Shown here: positions 8,936 through 16,905 of the stretch, piece by piece
How positions within the stretch are numbered: the first letter of the stretch is position 1
Layout of the letters: every line of letters starts with the position of its first letter
Assembly (NCBI RefSeq): GCF_003931915.1
Contig: NZ_RSAA01000009.1
Span: forward strand, 1 to 64,000
Source: Saccharopolyspora rhizosphaerae
GTDB taxonomy: Bacteria > Actinomycetota > Actinomycetes > Mycobacteriales > Pseudonocardiaceae
Direction: 5' to 3'
Length of the DNA: 64,000 nt
Translations under genes and position numbers: made by a program
Notes under the pieces: model-generated
What the model was told of the DNA's origin: nothing
Database searches by the model: none
The model's input: only the letters and a program-made list of their open reading frames with translations

Positions 8936-10710
8936 CAGGTCAGTCCGAATCCGAAGGGGTACCTGTCGCTTCCAGGCCTACCAGGTTCGGGGACCGCGAC
9001 GGGCAGCTTCCCAGCAGGCGCGTTCTCGCCGAAGAGGACCTTGGCGACCGACTCCATGGCGACCGGCTTGTCCGAGTAGCTGGCGATCCAGGCCGGGACG
9101 TCGACGTAGGCCGCGTCGTAGGGGTCGCGGGTGGCCACGGCGACCACCGGCTTGCCGGTCTGCTGCAGGGCGCGCACCAGGTCGAGCTGACCGGCGTTGT
9201 CCTGGTTCCACGCGGCGCTGGTGAGCACCACGGCGACGTCGTGCGACTTCGCCTGCGCGACGGCCTGGTCGATCTGCTCCTGCGTCGGCTGCAGCCCGGT
9301 GGCCAGTGCCGAGCTCTGCGCGCCGCGCGCTCGCACCGAGTCCGACAGCGCCGCGGTGCCCTTCTCGGTCGCGCCGGTGACGAAGACCCGGCCCGGCGAC
9401 TTCAGCGGCAGCGCTGCGTCGTTGCGCAGCAACGTCGTGGTGCGGTCGGTGATCTGCTGGGCCTCGGCCCGGTGCTGCCGGTTGCCGACGACCGAGTCGA
9501 CAGCGGAGACGTCGACGAACGGGTTGGCCAGCACACCGCGGGACTCCTTGAGCTTGAGCACGCGCGACACGCTCTCGTCGATGCGCTGCTCGGTGAGCCG
9601 CCCGTCGCGGACCGCGGCGATCACGCCGTCGATGGCGACCTGCAGGTTCTGCGGCATCAACATCACGTCCGCGCCGGCCTGCAGCGCCAGGACCGGGATC
9701 TCGGCGTCGGGGTGCTGCTGGCGGACGCCCTCCATCTGCAGCGAGTCGGTGAACACCACGCCCTGGTAGCCGAGCTCCTGGCGCAGCATCCCGGTCAGCA
9801 CGTTCGGCGCCAGCGTCGCGGGCTCACCGGAGTCGTCGAGCTTGGGGACGACGATGTGCGCGCTCATCACCGAATCCACGTCGGCGGCGATGGCCTCCTT
9901 GAACGGGGGTGCGTCCAGCTGCTCCCACTGCTCGCGGTCGTGCTCGATGACGGGCAACGCGGTGTGGCTGTCGGTGTTGGTGTCGCCGTGGCCGGGGAAG
10001 TGCTTGACCGAGGCCGACACGCCCTCGCCCGCGGGCTGGGCGTCCTCGTACCCGCGCACCTGGGCGGCGGTGAACTCGGCGGCCAGTGCCGGGTCGGAGG
10101 CGAACGAACGCACGCCGATCACCGGGTTCGCGGGGTTGACGTTGACGTCACCGCTCGGCGCGAAGTTCATGTTCAGTCCCATGGCCCGCAGTTCGGTGCC
10201 GGTGATGGCCGCCGACCGCTCGGCGTCCTGCGGGTTGCGCCCGGCACCGAGCGCCATGTTGCCGGGCAGCTGGGTGGCCGGCTCGGTGATCCGCGTGACC
10301 TGCCCCTGCTCCTGGTCGGTGGAGATCAGCAGCGGTACCCGGGCCCCGGACCCGGTGGCGGCGCTTTGCAACCCGTTGGACAGCTCGGCGATCTGCTTCG
10401 GCTCGTAGAGGCTGTTCGACCAGGTGAAGTGGATGATCCCGCCGAGGTGGTACTTCTCCACGACCTGCGCCGGGGTGTCGACGCCGAACTCCTCCCGGTT
10501 CACGGGATCCGGCGTGTCGGCGGTGCGGCCGTAGGCGTAGGTGACGAACAGCTGCCCGACCTTCTCCTCGAGCGTCATCTCCCGCAGCAGTTCGTCCGCG
10601 CTCCGGGCGCGGGATTCCCAGGCGCTTCCGGTGGTGGTCAGCGCGGTGGCGCCGACGGCCAGTGCGCTCAACGCGATGAAGGCACGTCGAGTTCGGGTCC
10701 GCAATGCCAC
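8932..10710 (-). CDS. nagZ: Exported beta-N-acetylglucosaminidase, GH3 family
   Basis: 592 residues from the GTG at 10710, chosen because GGGAGG lies 5 bases upstream and the protein then begins directly with its signal (RTRTRRAFIALSALAVG, possibly twin-arginine). An ATG ten codons earlier is open. The GH3 N-terminal barrel contains KHFPGHGDT followed by DSH (about 236-249), the His-Asp acid/base loop diagnostic of NagZ, and FTDSLQM (nucleophile Asp about 322). A C-terminal GH3 second domain is present, as in the secreted Bacillus enzyme. It should remove terminal GlcNAc from muropeptides outside the cell. First gene of nagZ-namZ-amiE; the promoter should lie in 10711-10900. Confidence 0.92.
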   Translation of the reverse strand: MALRTRTRRAFIALSALAVGATALTTTGSAWESRARSADELLREMTLEEKVGQLFVTYAYGRTADTPDPVNREEFGVDTPAQVVEKYHLGGIIHFTWSNSLYEPKQIAELSNGLQSAATGSGARVPLLISTDQEQGQVTRITEPATQLPGNMALGAGRNPQDAERSAAITGTELRAMGLNMNFAPSGDVNVNPANPVIGVRSFASDPALAAEFTAAQVRGYEDAQPAGEGVSASVKHFPGHGDTNTDSHTALPVIEHDREQWEQLDAPPFKEAIAADVDSVMSAHIVVPKLDDSGEPATLAPNVLTGMLRQELGYQGVVFTDSLQMEGVRQQHPDAEIPVLALQAGADVMLMPQNLQVAIDGVIAAVRDGRLTEQRIDESVSRVLKLKESRGVLANPFVDVSAVDSVVGNRQHRAEAQQITDRTTTLLRNDAALPLKSPGRVFVTGATEKGTAALSDSVRARGAQSSALATGLQPTQEQIDQAVAQAKSHDVAVVLTSAAWNQDNAGQLDLVRALQQTGKPVVAVATRDPYDAAYVDVPAWIASYSDKPVAMESVAKVLFGENAPAGKLPVAVPEPGRPGSDRYPFGFGLTW

Positions 10711-10910
10711 GTCGGCCTCCCACCGAGAACTGTTCACCATGAACGTGTTGGAACTAGCAAATTACTCACCGTCACTGTGGAGGTCAACGTTCATGATCGG
10801 TGCGTGCGGCCGCGTTTTCCAAGGTGGTTGCGCAGGAAGGGTGATGCGCTGCTGTTCCCCCGCGCACCAGCGGAAGGGAGGGTTCCGGGACTGCACCGGG
10901 GTTCGCGCGC

Positions 10911-10941
10911 AAAAGAGCGGCGCCCGTTGGTCGGGCGCCGC
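10911..10941 (-). terminator. Intrinsic terminator of the Ms1-like RNA
   Basis: Perfect 10-bp stem GCGGCGCCCG/CGGGCGCCGC (10917-10926 with 10932-10941) with a 5-base loop. On the minus strand it is followed by TCTTTTGC, a genuine U-rich tail rare in this GC-rich window, which sets the direction. Confidence 0.8.
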
Positions 10942-11145
10942 CCCCTCGCGCGAGCACTTGGGTTACCAAGCGTGCTGTTCGTCGTAACTTTCGGGCTAGG
11001 CGTCCGGCGTCCCGGTACGCAACCCTGTGCACGACAGCCTTATCTGCGGCGACGCGTGGGTTCTCCAAGTCTCGCGCGCGGAGCCTGAGTCGGGGTGGAC
11101 GCTACTTCTCCTCCGTAACGTCCCTGGCCAACCAGGGTCCGCACC
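10911..11145 (-). ncRNA. Candidate Ms1/MTS2823/scr3559-like RNA
   Basis: This non-coding gap of over 480 bp follows the stop of the SerB-like HAD gene on the same strand. In M. tuberculosis the Rv3661 homologue is followed, on the same strand, by MTS2823 (Ms1 in M. smegmatis), a very abundant RNA that binds core RNA polymerase, and Streptomyces has scr3559 in the related region. Here a promoter (-35 TTGCAG, 17-bp spacer, -10 TACAAA) sits at 11178-11150. About 200 bases later a perfect 10-bp GC hairpin plus TCTTTT forms a terminator at 10941-10911. Between them are a 9-bp hairpin exposing GGAGGAGAA (11097-11123), a CCCTGG/CCAGGG stem and a long CTTGG/CCAAG stem. Identity is inferred from position and structure, not primary sequence. 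Confidence 0.55.
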
Positions 11146-11149
11146 TCCC

Positions 11150-11178
11150 TTTGTAGACCGTGATGCCCCTCACTGCAA
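11150..11178 (-). promoter_or_regulatory. Promoter of the Ms1-like RNA
   Basis: On the minus strand, TTGCAG (11178-11173) and TACAAA (11155-11150) are separated by exactly 17 bases. Transcription would start near 11146-11143. This is a plausible housekeeping sigma promoter independent of the upstream HAD gene. Confidence 0.5.
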
Positions 11179-11223
11179 GGGTTCTTCAGGGCGAACCACA
11201 GCCCTGGTCACCAGCGGATTCGT

Positions 11224-12051
11224 TCACCGACGGCGACGCCATGCGCGGAGGCCCCACCAGGTGGCGCCGGCGGCGGCCACCGCCCCGATCCCGACGCCCG
11301 CGGCGGTGACGGCCGCGCGTGACGGGGTGGGGATCCGGGCGCGCAGCGAGACAGGGTGCTCGAAGGTCAGCGTCGGCCAGCCGCGCTGCACCGCTTCCTT
11401 GCGCAGCCCGCGGTCCGGGTTGATGACGGTGGGGTGGCCGACGGCTTCGAGCAGCGGCATGTCGCTCAGCGAGTCCGTGTAGGCGTACGACTCGCTGAGG
11501 TCGAAGTCGTGCTTCTCGGCCAGCTCCCGCGCGGCGACCGCCTTGTTCTCCCCGGAGCAGTAGAAGTCCACCTCACCGGTGTAGCGACCTTCGGAGACGA
11601 CCATGCGGGTCCCGAACCAGTGGTCGGCGCCGAGGAGCTTGGCGATGGGCGCGACGACTTCCTGCCCGGACGCCGACAGCACGACGATCTCGTGGCCCTG
11701 GTCCTGGTGGTCGGCGATGAGCTGGGTCGCCTCCTTGTAGACGAGCGGGTCGACGATGTCGTGGAGGGTTTCCTCGACGATGGCGTTGACCTGCTCGACG
11801 TCCCAGCCGGTGCACAGCGAGGTGATGTGGGCGCGCATCCGGTCCATCTGGTCCGCGTCGGCGCCGGCGAGCATGAAGACGAACTGCGCGTAGGCGCTCT
11901 TGAGCACCGCACGGCGGTTGATCAGCCCTTCCTGGAAGAACGGACGGCTGAAGGCGAGCGTGCTCGACTTGGCGATGATCGTCTTGTCCAGGTCGAAGAA
12001 CGCGGCCACGCGGCGTCCGGAAGCGGCGGCGGGGTTCGCGGGCTCAGTCAC
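11224..12051 (-). CDS. HAD-superfamily SerB-like phosphatase with C-terminal membrane anchor
   Basis: 275 residues. The HAD core is clear: FFDLDKTI (DxDxT nucleophile motif, about 16-23), VVLSASGQEV (motif II Ser), GENKAVAAREL (motif III Lys) and YTDSLSDMPLLE (motif IV). The cap resembles phosphoserine phosphatase/HAD-IB proteins. A final hydrophobic segment and WGLRAWRRRR suggest tail anchoring to the membrane. The Rv3661 family is usually annotated as a putative phosphatase or inhibition-of-division protein; the substrate is unknown. The GTG at 12051 is preferred because TATGCT lies 6 bases upstream (leaderless layout) and the protein then starts just before the catalytic motif; an ATG at 12084 is the alternative. 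Confidence 0.85.
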   Translation of the reverse strand: MTEPANPAAASGRRVAAFFDLDKTIIAKSSTLAFSRPFFQEGLINRRAVLKSAYAQFVFMLAGADADQMDRMRAHITSLCTGWDVEQVNAIVEETLHDIVDPLVYKEATQLIADHQDQGHEIVVLSASGQEVVAPIAKLLGADHWFGTRMVVSEGRYTGEVDFYCSGENKAVAARELAEKHDFDLSESYAYTDSLSDMPLLEAVGHPTVINPDRGLRKEAVQRGWPTLTFEHPVSLRARIPTPSRAAVTAAGVGIGAVAAAGATWWGLRAWRRRR

Positions 12052-12687
12052 GTCGACAGCATACGAGCCGTTCGCCTGCAGCATTCCCAGGCCGAAACCT
12101 CCCGGGTGTCCCCGGCCGGCGAGGCGGCCCGCACGATGACGTTCCGAACGAAAGCGATCTTTCACGCACCGTGCGGCGCCAGGAACGTTGCTCGCCGTCG
12201 GGATGGGTTTATTGCCACGAATGAATGGATTTCGCCAGGTATCGGGCACTGAGAGCAAAGGCGTTCCCTCAAATGGACGGGAGGCATTGCAGGGGATCTG
12301 CGAGATAGAGTGGTGGGAGTCCGGCATGACCGGACCAGTTCAGCTCGACCCCCCGGAGCTGAACTACGACGACCCCCGCCCCTCCCCCCTGGCGGGGGTC
12401 GTCCCGCATCCAGCTCCCACCTGCGCGAAGTGCGTGCCCGCGCAACAGTTTCCGGGCCAACGAGAAGTGAATTCGCCGGTTCCGGTGCGACCTCGCGTAA
12501 CCCTTTCGGGTCGGCGGAGTTGTCCACAGCGAAGGGGTTCCTCCACAGATTTCAGAAATCGCTTGGAGATCGGCCCGGCACCCGGTCATTTTGGACGACG
12601 AGCGGCCATTCGCGGCACAACGCTCCTTCTTCCGGCCGACCCGGAAGTGGTTTTTCCTCCGAAAAGTCCTGATCCCGGGGAGCCGAC
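12052..12687. other. 636-bp intergenic region between HAD phosphatase and ssd
   Basis: No convincing gene is seen. The right half contains two perfect hairpins in tandem: 9 bp (12338-12346 with 12356-12364) and 13 bp (12368-12380 with 12391-12403). An ATG at 12326 opens a reading frame through both hairpins, with no family resemblance. A perfect DnaA-type 9-mer TTGTCCACA lies at 12520-12528. The leader of the ssd-tad transcript is probably here. Confidence 0.5.
12338..12403. promoter_or_regulatory. Tandem perfect hairpins upstream of ssd
   Basis: Stem 1 is GTTCAGCTC/GAGCTGAAC with a 9-base loop; stem 2 is GACGACCCCCGCC/GGCGGGGGTCGTC with a C-rich 10-base loop; they are separated by 3 bases. 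No T tract follows, so an attenuator, processing site or binding site is as likely as a terminator. Confidence 0.45.
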
Positions 12688-13797
12688 ATGTTCGCCGCCC
12701 AACCGCCCACCCCCGAAAACGCGCACCCGTTGCTGGTGGTGCGCGATGCCGAACTCGCGGAGGAGGTCACCCGCCTCGCGGCCGCCTCGGGCAGCGAGCT
12801 CGAGCGCGCGCCACGGCTGCTGCCGACGGCGTGGCGCACGGCGCCGCTGGTGCTGCTCGACGAGCCCACCGCGGTGACCTGCGCCGACCGGGCCTTGCCA
12901 CGCAGGCGCGGTGTCGCGCTGGTGTGCCGGGCGACCGACGAGAGCGTGTGGCGGACGGCTTTCGGCATCGGGGCCGAGCGGGTGCTGACCCTGCCCGCGG
13001 ACGAACCCGAGCTGATCGAGCTGCTCGCCGACGCCGTCGACGCGCCGGTGGGTGAGGGGCGCGTGCTGGCGGTCCTCGGCGGCTGCGGAGGCGCGGGTGC
13101 GTCGGCGCTGGCCACTGCGGCATCCGTCGTCGCCGCCCGTTCCGGCGGCCGATCGCTGCTGGTCGATTGCGATCCGCTCGGTGGCGGCCTGGACCTCGCG
13201 CTCGGGTTGGAGCGCGAGGAGGGGCTGCGCTGGTCCGGGCTGTCGGTCGGCGCCGGTCGGCTCGGGTCCGCGACGTTGCGCCGAGCCCTGCCGAAGAAGC
13301 GCGTGGGGCCGGGTGAGCTCGCCGTCCTGGCCTGCGACCGCGACCGGCCTCCGAGCGGCCTGACGCCCGAAGGCGTGCGCGCGGTGCTCGGTGCGGGGCG
13401 CAGGTCGGGCGCGACGGTGGTTTGCGACCTGCCGCGCAGTCCGAGTTCGGCCGATGGCCCGGTCCTCGGTGACGCCGAGCTGGCGGTCGTCGTGGTGCCC
13501 GCAGAAGTGCGCGCCTGCGCGGCGGCGGCGCGGGTCGTCTCCGCGGTGACCGAACGTGCCGGATGCCCGGTCCGGCTGGTGGTGCGTGGCCCGTCCCCGG
13601 GCGGTCTGAGACCGCGTGACGTGGCGCGCGCTGCCGGTGCGCCGGTGCTCGCCACGATGCGACCACAGCCGCGCTTGGCCGCCGCCGTCGACCGCGGCGA
13701 CCTCGTCTCCGCGGCGCACCGGCGCAGTCCGCTCGCGACCGCGGCCGACGCCGCGCTCACCGAACTCGCCGCCGTGGAGTCGCCGACCAGGCGCTGA
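12688..13797 (+). CDS. ssd: Septum site-determining protein Ssd, MinD-like
   Basis: 369 residues. The N-terminal half (1-120) resembles a receiver-like/CpaE domain, followed by a MinD/ParA-type P-loop domain with a deviant Walker A, LGGCGGAGAS, which lacks the catalytic Lys, and a switch-like LLVDCDPLGGGLDLALG. This is characteristic of Ssd (Rv3660c), reported in mycobacteria to inhibit septation, and of CpaE/TadZ-type proteins that position Tad pilus machinery. It directly precedes the Tad genes, 83 bp before tadA, so a pilus-localising role is at least as plausible as a septum role. Start ATG has GGGGAG 5-8 bases upstream. Confidence 0.88.
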   Translation: MFAAQPPTPENAHPLLVVRDAELAEEVTRLAAASGSELERAPRLLPTAWRTAPLVLLDEPTAVTCADRALPRRRGVALVCRATDESVWRTAFGIGAERVLTLPADEPELIELLADAVDAPVGEGRVLAVLGGCGGAGASALATAASVVAARSGGRSLLVDCDPLGGGLDLALGLEREEGLRWSGLSVGAGRLGSATLRRALPKKRVGPGELAVLACDRDRPPSGLTPEGVRAVLGAGRRSGATVVCDLPRSPSSADGPVLGDAELAVVVVPAEVRACAAAARVVSAVTERAGCPVRLVVRGPSPGGLRPRDVARAAGAPVLATMRPQPRLAAAVDRGDLVSAAHRRSPLATAADAALTELAAVESPTRR

Positions 13798-13880
13798 CAT
13801 CCGCACACCCCGAAGGCCGATCCGCGCTCGATCGGCCATGCCGTCCTGCCGTTCTGCGGCCGGAGGAAGGAAGGCTCGTC

Positions 13881-15038
13881 ATGACCGTGGACGGAGAACT
13901 GCTGGCCCGTGTGCGGAACCGGTTGGTGGGCAACGGTTCCGCGCTGCACCCCGCCGCCGTCGCTGATGCCGTCCGCGCCGAGTCCGACGGCCTGGTGGCC
14001 GACGCCGACGTGCTCTCCGCACTGCGCCTCGTGCAGCAGGAGTGCTCCGGCGCGGGCGTGCTGGAACCTCTGCTGGACGACCCGGAGACCTGCGACGTGC
14101 TGGTCACCGCACCCGAAGAGGTCTGGGTCGACCGCGGCGACGGCCTGCGCCGGGCGCGGGTGCGCTTCCCCGACGAGGACTCGGTGCGCCGGCTCGGGCA
14201 ACGCCTCGCGATGTCCACGGGGCGGCGGCTCGACGACGCCCAACCGTGGGTCGACGCCTGGCTGCCGCAACGCGGCGCACGCGCGGTCCGCCTGCACGCC
14301 GTGCTGCCCCCGGTCGCCGGCGACGGGACCTGCATCTCACTGCGCGTGCTGCGGCCCGCCGCCCACGACCTCGCCGCGCTGCACCGGGCCGGGACCTTCG
14401 ACGACCGGATGTGCGCCGTGCTGCGGGAGATCGTGACGCGCAGGCTCGCCTTCCTGATCACCGGCGGCACCGGCAGCGGCAAGACGACGCTGCTGGCGGC
14501 GATGCTCGGCGAGGTCCCCGACCGCGAGCGCATCATCTGCGTCGAGGAGGCCGCCGAGCTGCGGCCCCGGCACCCGCACGTGGTGCGTCTGCTGACCCGG
14601 CCACCGAACGTCGAGGGTGCGGGCGAGATCGGCGTGCGCGACCTGGTGCGGCAGGCGCTGCGGATGCGACCGGACCGGCTCGTCGTCGGCGAGGTGCGCG
14701 GCGCCGAGGTGCGCGAGCTGCTCGCCGCGCTCAACACCGGGCACGACGGAGGTGGCGGCACGCTGCACGCCAACTCGCCGCGCGAAGTCCCGGCTCGGGT
14801 GGAGGCGCTGGCCGCGCTCGGCGGCCTCTCGCGCGAGGCCCTGCACAGTCAGCTCGCCGCAGCGGTCCAGGTCGTGCTGCAGGTGCGGCGCCGACGTCTC
14901 GCGGCGATCGGCGTGCTGCACCGATCGGGAGAGCAGGTGAGCGTTCGCCCCGCCTGGGACGCCGACGAGGGGTGGGGAGTCGGGCGGACCGAGCTCGCGG
15001 AGCTGCTGGAGGCCCGGGGAGGTGCGTTGCCGTGCTGA
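13881..15038 (+). CDS. tadA: Tad/type II secretion ATPase TadA (CpaF)
   Basis: 385 residues. Cytoplasmic hexameric ATPase powering Flp pilus assembly. Walker A GGTGSGKTTLLAAML and Walker B region RPDRLVVGEVRGAEVRELL with the Asp and His boxes (ICVEEAAELRP, GGGGTLHANSPREVPARVEALA) are all visible. The N-terminal domain has the R-rich CpaF pattern (RLGQRLAMSTGRRLD). Start ATG follows GGAGGAAGG. The tadB start overlaps its end, consistent with one transcript from ssd through the TadE-like genes. Confidence 0.93.
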   Translation: MTVDGELLARVRNRLVGNGSALHPAAVADAVRAESDGLVADADVLSALRLVQQECSGAGVLEPLLDDPETCDVLVTAPEEVWVDRGDGLRRARVRFPDEDSVRRLGQRLAMSTGRRLDDAQPWVDAWLPQRGARAVRLHAVLPPVAGDGTCISLRVLRPAAHDLAALHRAGTFDDRMCAVLREIVTRRLAFLITGGTGSGKTTLLAAMLGEVPDRERIICVEEAAELRPRHPHVVRLLTRPPNVEGAGEIGVRDLVRQALRMRPDRLVVGEVRGAEVRELLAALNTGHDGGGGTLHANSPREVPARVEALAALGGLSREALHSQLAAAVQVVLQVRRRRLAAIGVLHRSGEQVSVRPAWDADEGWGVGRTELAELLEARGGALPC

Positions 15039-15805
15039 TCACCAGCGCCCTGCTCGCGGCCGCCGGGCTGGTCTGCTGGCCGATCGCCACCAACCGCCAC
15101 CGGCTCCCCGGAGCTGTGCGTGCACCACTCGGGCTGCCGAGCCCGACACGCCTGCTGCCGCTGGCGGCGGGACTCGCCGGATGGGTTCTCGCAGGTCCGG
15201 CAGGCCTGTGCGCGGCGATGGCGTTGACCCTCCTGGCGGGGCGGTACCTCCGCGAACGTCGGACCGAGCAGCGGGAACTCGCGCTGGACGAGGAGTTCGC
15301 CGACGCGCTGCGGCTGCTCGTGACGCAGCTGCGGGCCGGAGCACATCCCGCCGCCGCGGCCGAAGGGGCCGCGGCGGACGCCGGCCCCGGCGTGTCGGGG
15401 ATCTTCCGGGACCTGGCGGCAACCGCGCGGCTCGGCGGCGACGTCAGCGCGCTCACCGGACGACCACGGGCCCAGGTGGACCGGTTGGTCCGGGCTTGGG
15501 AGCTGGCCGAGCGGCACGGTGTCGCACTCGCGGAACTGCTGGACTCGTTGCGCCACGACGTCGAGCGACGGACGGCGTTCCGCCGGTCGGTCGCAGCGAA
15601 GATGGCCGGTCCCCGCGCCACCGCCGGCGTGCTCGCCGTGCTCCCGGCACTGGGCCTGACCTTCGGTCAGGCCGCCGGGGCAGCACCGCTCGCCGCCTTC
15701 GGCAGCGGTGCGGCCGGTCAGCTGCTGCTGCTCCTCGGCGTCGCGCTGCTGACCACAGGCGTCCTGTGGAGCTCCCGGTTGACGCGATCGGTGGTGCGCT
15801 GGTGA
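15032..15805 (+). CDS. tadB: Tad inner-membrane protein TadB
   Basis: 257 residues with a type II secretion F domain: cytosolic helices containing ELALDEEFADALRLLVTQLRAG, preceded by two N-terminal membrane segments and followed by two C-terminal ones. It forms the membrane platform for TadA. The GTG at 15032 overlaps the tadA stop and has GGGGAGG about 10 bases upstream. Shorter than proteobacterial TadB but normal for the compact actinobacterial locus. Confidence 0.85.
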   Translation: MLITSALLAAAGLVCWPIATNRHRLPGAVRAPLGLPSPTRLLPLAAGLAGWVLAGPAGLCAAMALTLLAGRYLRERRTEQRELALDEEFADALRLLVTQLRAGAHPAAAAEGAAADAGPGVSGIFRDLAATARLGGDVSALTGRPRAQVDRLVRAWELAERHGVALAELLDSLRHDVERRTAFRRSVAAKMAGPRATAGVLAVLPALGLTFGQAAGAAPLAAFGSGAAGQLLLLLGVALLTTGVLWSSRLTRSVVRW

Positions 15806-16380
15806 GCCAGGTGTTCGCCCTGCTCTCGGCGGCTGCGGCGGTGCTGCTGCTCCCGGTGCCCACCACCCGGTACCGGCTGCACCGGCCCCGACCACGCGCG
15901 CTCCGGAGGACCCGCCCGCTGCGGGAGGAGCGAGCCGACCCGCTGGTGCTCGCCGCCGGGTGGGACCTGCTGGCCGTGGGGATGCGGGCCGGCCTGCCGG
16001 TTCCGGTGATCGTGCGGGCGGTGGCCGTCGAAGTGGGCGGCACCGCGCGGCGAACGCTCGACGGGGTCGCCCAGCACCTCGCGCTCGGCTCGGACGCGGC
16101 CACCGCGTGGGAACCGGCGTTGCGCGATCCCGACACCGCCGAACTCGCTCGTGCGGCCCGGAGAACCGCGCGCACCGGCAGCGCGCTCGCCGACGTGGCG
16201 GCCGAACTCGCCGAACGGTCCCGTTCGCGCAGCTCGGAGCTGGCCGAGGCGCGAGCCCAGCGCTGTGCCGTGTGGATCTCGGCTCCGCTCGGGCTGTGCT
16301 TCCTGCCGGCGTTCCTGTGCTTGGGAGTGGTCCCGGTCGTGCTCGGCATGCTCGACCGGCTCCCGATCGATCCATTGTAG
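15802..16380 (+). CDS. tadC: Tad inner-membrane protein TadC
   Basis: 192 residues. A short T2SSF-type protein with an N-terminal membrane segment, a cytosolic region (LAAGWDLLAVGMRAGLPVPV, ARAARRTARTGSALADVAAELAERS) and a C-terminal hydrophobic hairpin ending FLPAFLCLGVVPVVLGML. Overlaps tadB by 4 bases (GTGA). It pairs with TadB as the platform of the export apparatus. Confidence 0.8.
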   Translation: MSQVFALLSAAAAVLLLPVPTTRYRLHRPRPRALRRTRPLREERADPLVLAAGWDLLAVGMRAGLPVPVIVRAVAVEVGGTARRTLDGVAQHLALGSDAATAWEPALRDPDTAELARAARRTARTGSALADVAAELAERSRSRSSELAEARAQRCAVWISAPLGLCFLPAFLCLGVVPVVLGMLDRLPIDPL

Positions 16381-16405
16381 ACGGATGATGATGAGGAGGA
16401 GGAAG

Positions 16406-16597
16406 ATGCGGAACCTGATCCGGCGGCTGGTGGGCGCCCTGGCCGGGGACGACGGCATGTCCACGGCGGAGTACGCGGTCGGCACGCTCGCCGCGGTGGC
16501 GTTCGCGACCACCTTGTACGCGGTGGTGACGAGCGGATCGGTCGAGACGGCGCTGACCGAGCTCGTCCAGCGCGGACTGCAGGGAGCCGGCACGTGA
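16406..16597 (+). CDS. DUF4244 Flp-type prepilin
   Basis: 63 residues: short basic leader, then GMSTAEYAVGTLAAV, matching the Flp prepilin motif G-XXXX-EY at the start of a hydrophobic pilin helix; cleavage is expected after that Gly. This corresponds to mycobacterial Rv3656c. Several ATG codons lie upstream (16385, 16388, 16391), but the dense GAGGAGGAGGAAG run at 16393-16405 points to ATG 16406. It is the likely major pilus subunit. No prepilin peptidase is found in the window. Confidence 0.82.
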   Translation: MRNLIRRLVGALAGDDGMSTAEYAVGTLAAVAFATTLYAVVTSGSVETALTELVQRGLQGAGT

Positions 16598-16905
16598 ACG
16601 ACCGCGGGTCGGTGACCGTCGAGGCGGCGCTGGGAGTCTGCTCTCTGGTCGCGGTCTTCGGGCTGCTGCTGGCCGGTGCCGCGGCCGTGCTGGGGCAGCT
16701 GCGCTGCCAGGACGCGGCGGTCGAGGCCGCCCGTCTGCTCGCCCGCGGTGATGCGCCACGGGCCGAGCGGGCGGTGCGCATGATCGCGCCGGTCGGTGCG
16801 CGCTACGACCACGTGCTCCGCGGTGACCAGGTCGAAGTCCAGGTGAGCACGGGTTGGCTGCGCGCCGGGGCCGTGGCCGTCCTCGAACCCGGGGAGGTCC
16901 GGTGA
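16594..16905 (+). CDS. TadE-like pseudopilin
   Basis: 103 residues. After a very short MNDRGSVTVE leader comes a hydrophobic helix (about 11-33) and a small extracytoplasmic domain, the TadE layout; the RGSVTVEAAL motif with Glu at +5 is typical. Overlaps the pilin gene by 4 bases and the next gene by 4 bases. Expected to be a minor subunit or initiator of the pilus. Confidence 0.8.
   Translation: MNDRGSVTVEAALGVCSLVAVFGLLLAGAAAVLGQLRCQDAAVEAARLLARGDAPRAERAVRMIAPVGARYDHVLRGDQVEVQVSTGWLRAGAVAVLEPGEVR

Noticed and set aside
5921-9079. Over 1000-codon plus-strand open frame opposite the amiE-like and namZ genes
   Set aside because: Shadow of the GC-rich minus-strand genes; no ribosome-binding site, no domain, low-complexity Arg/Val/Gly composition.
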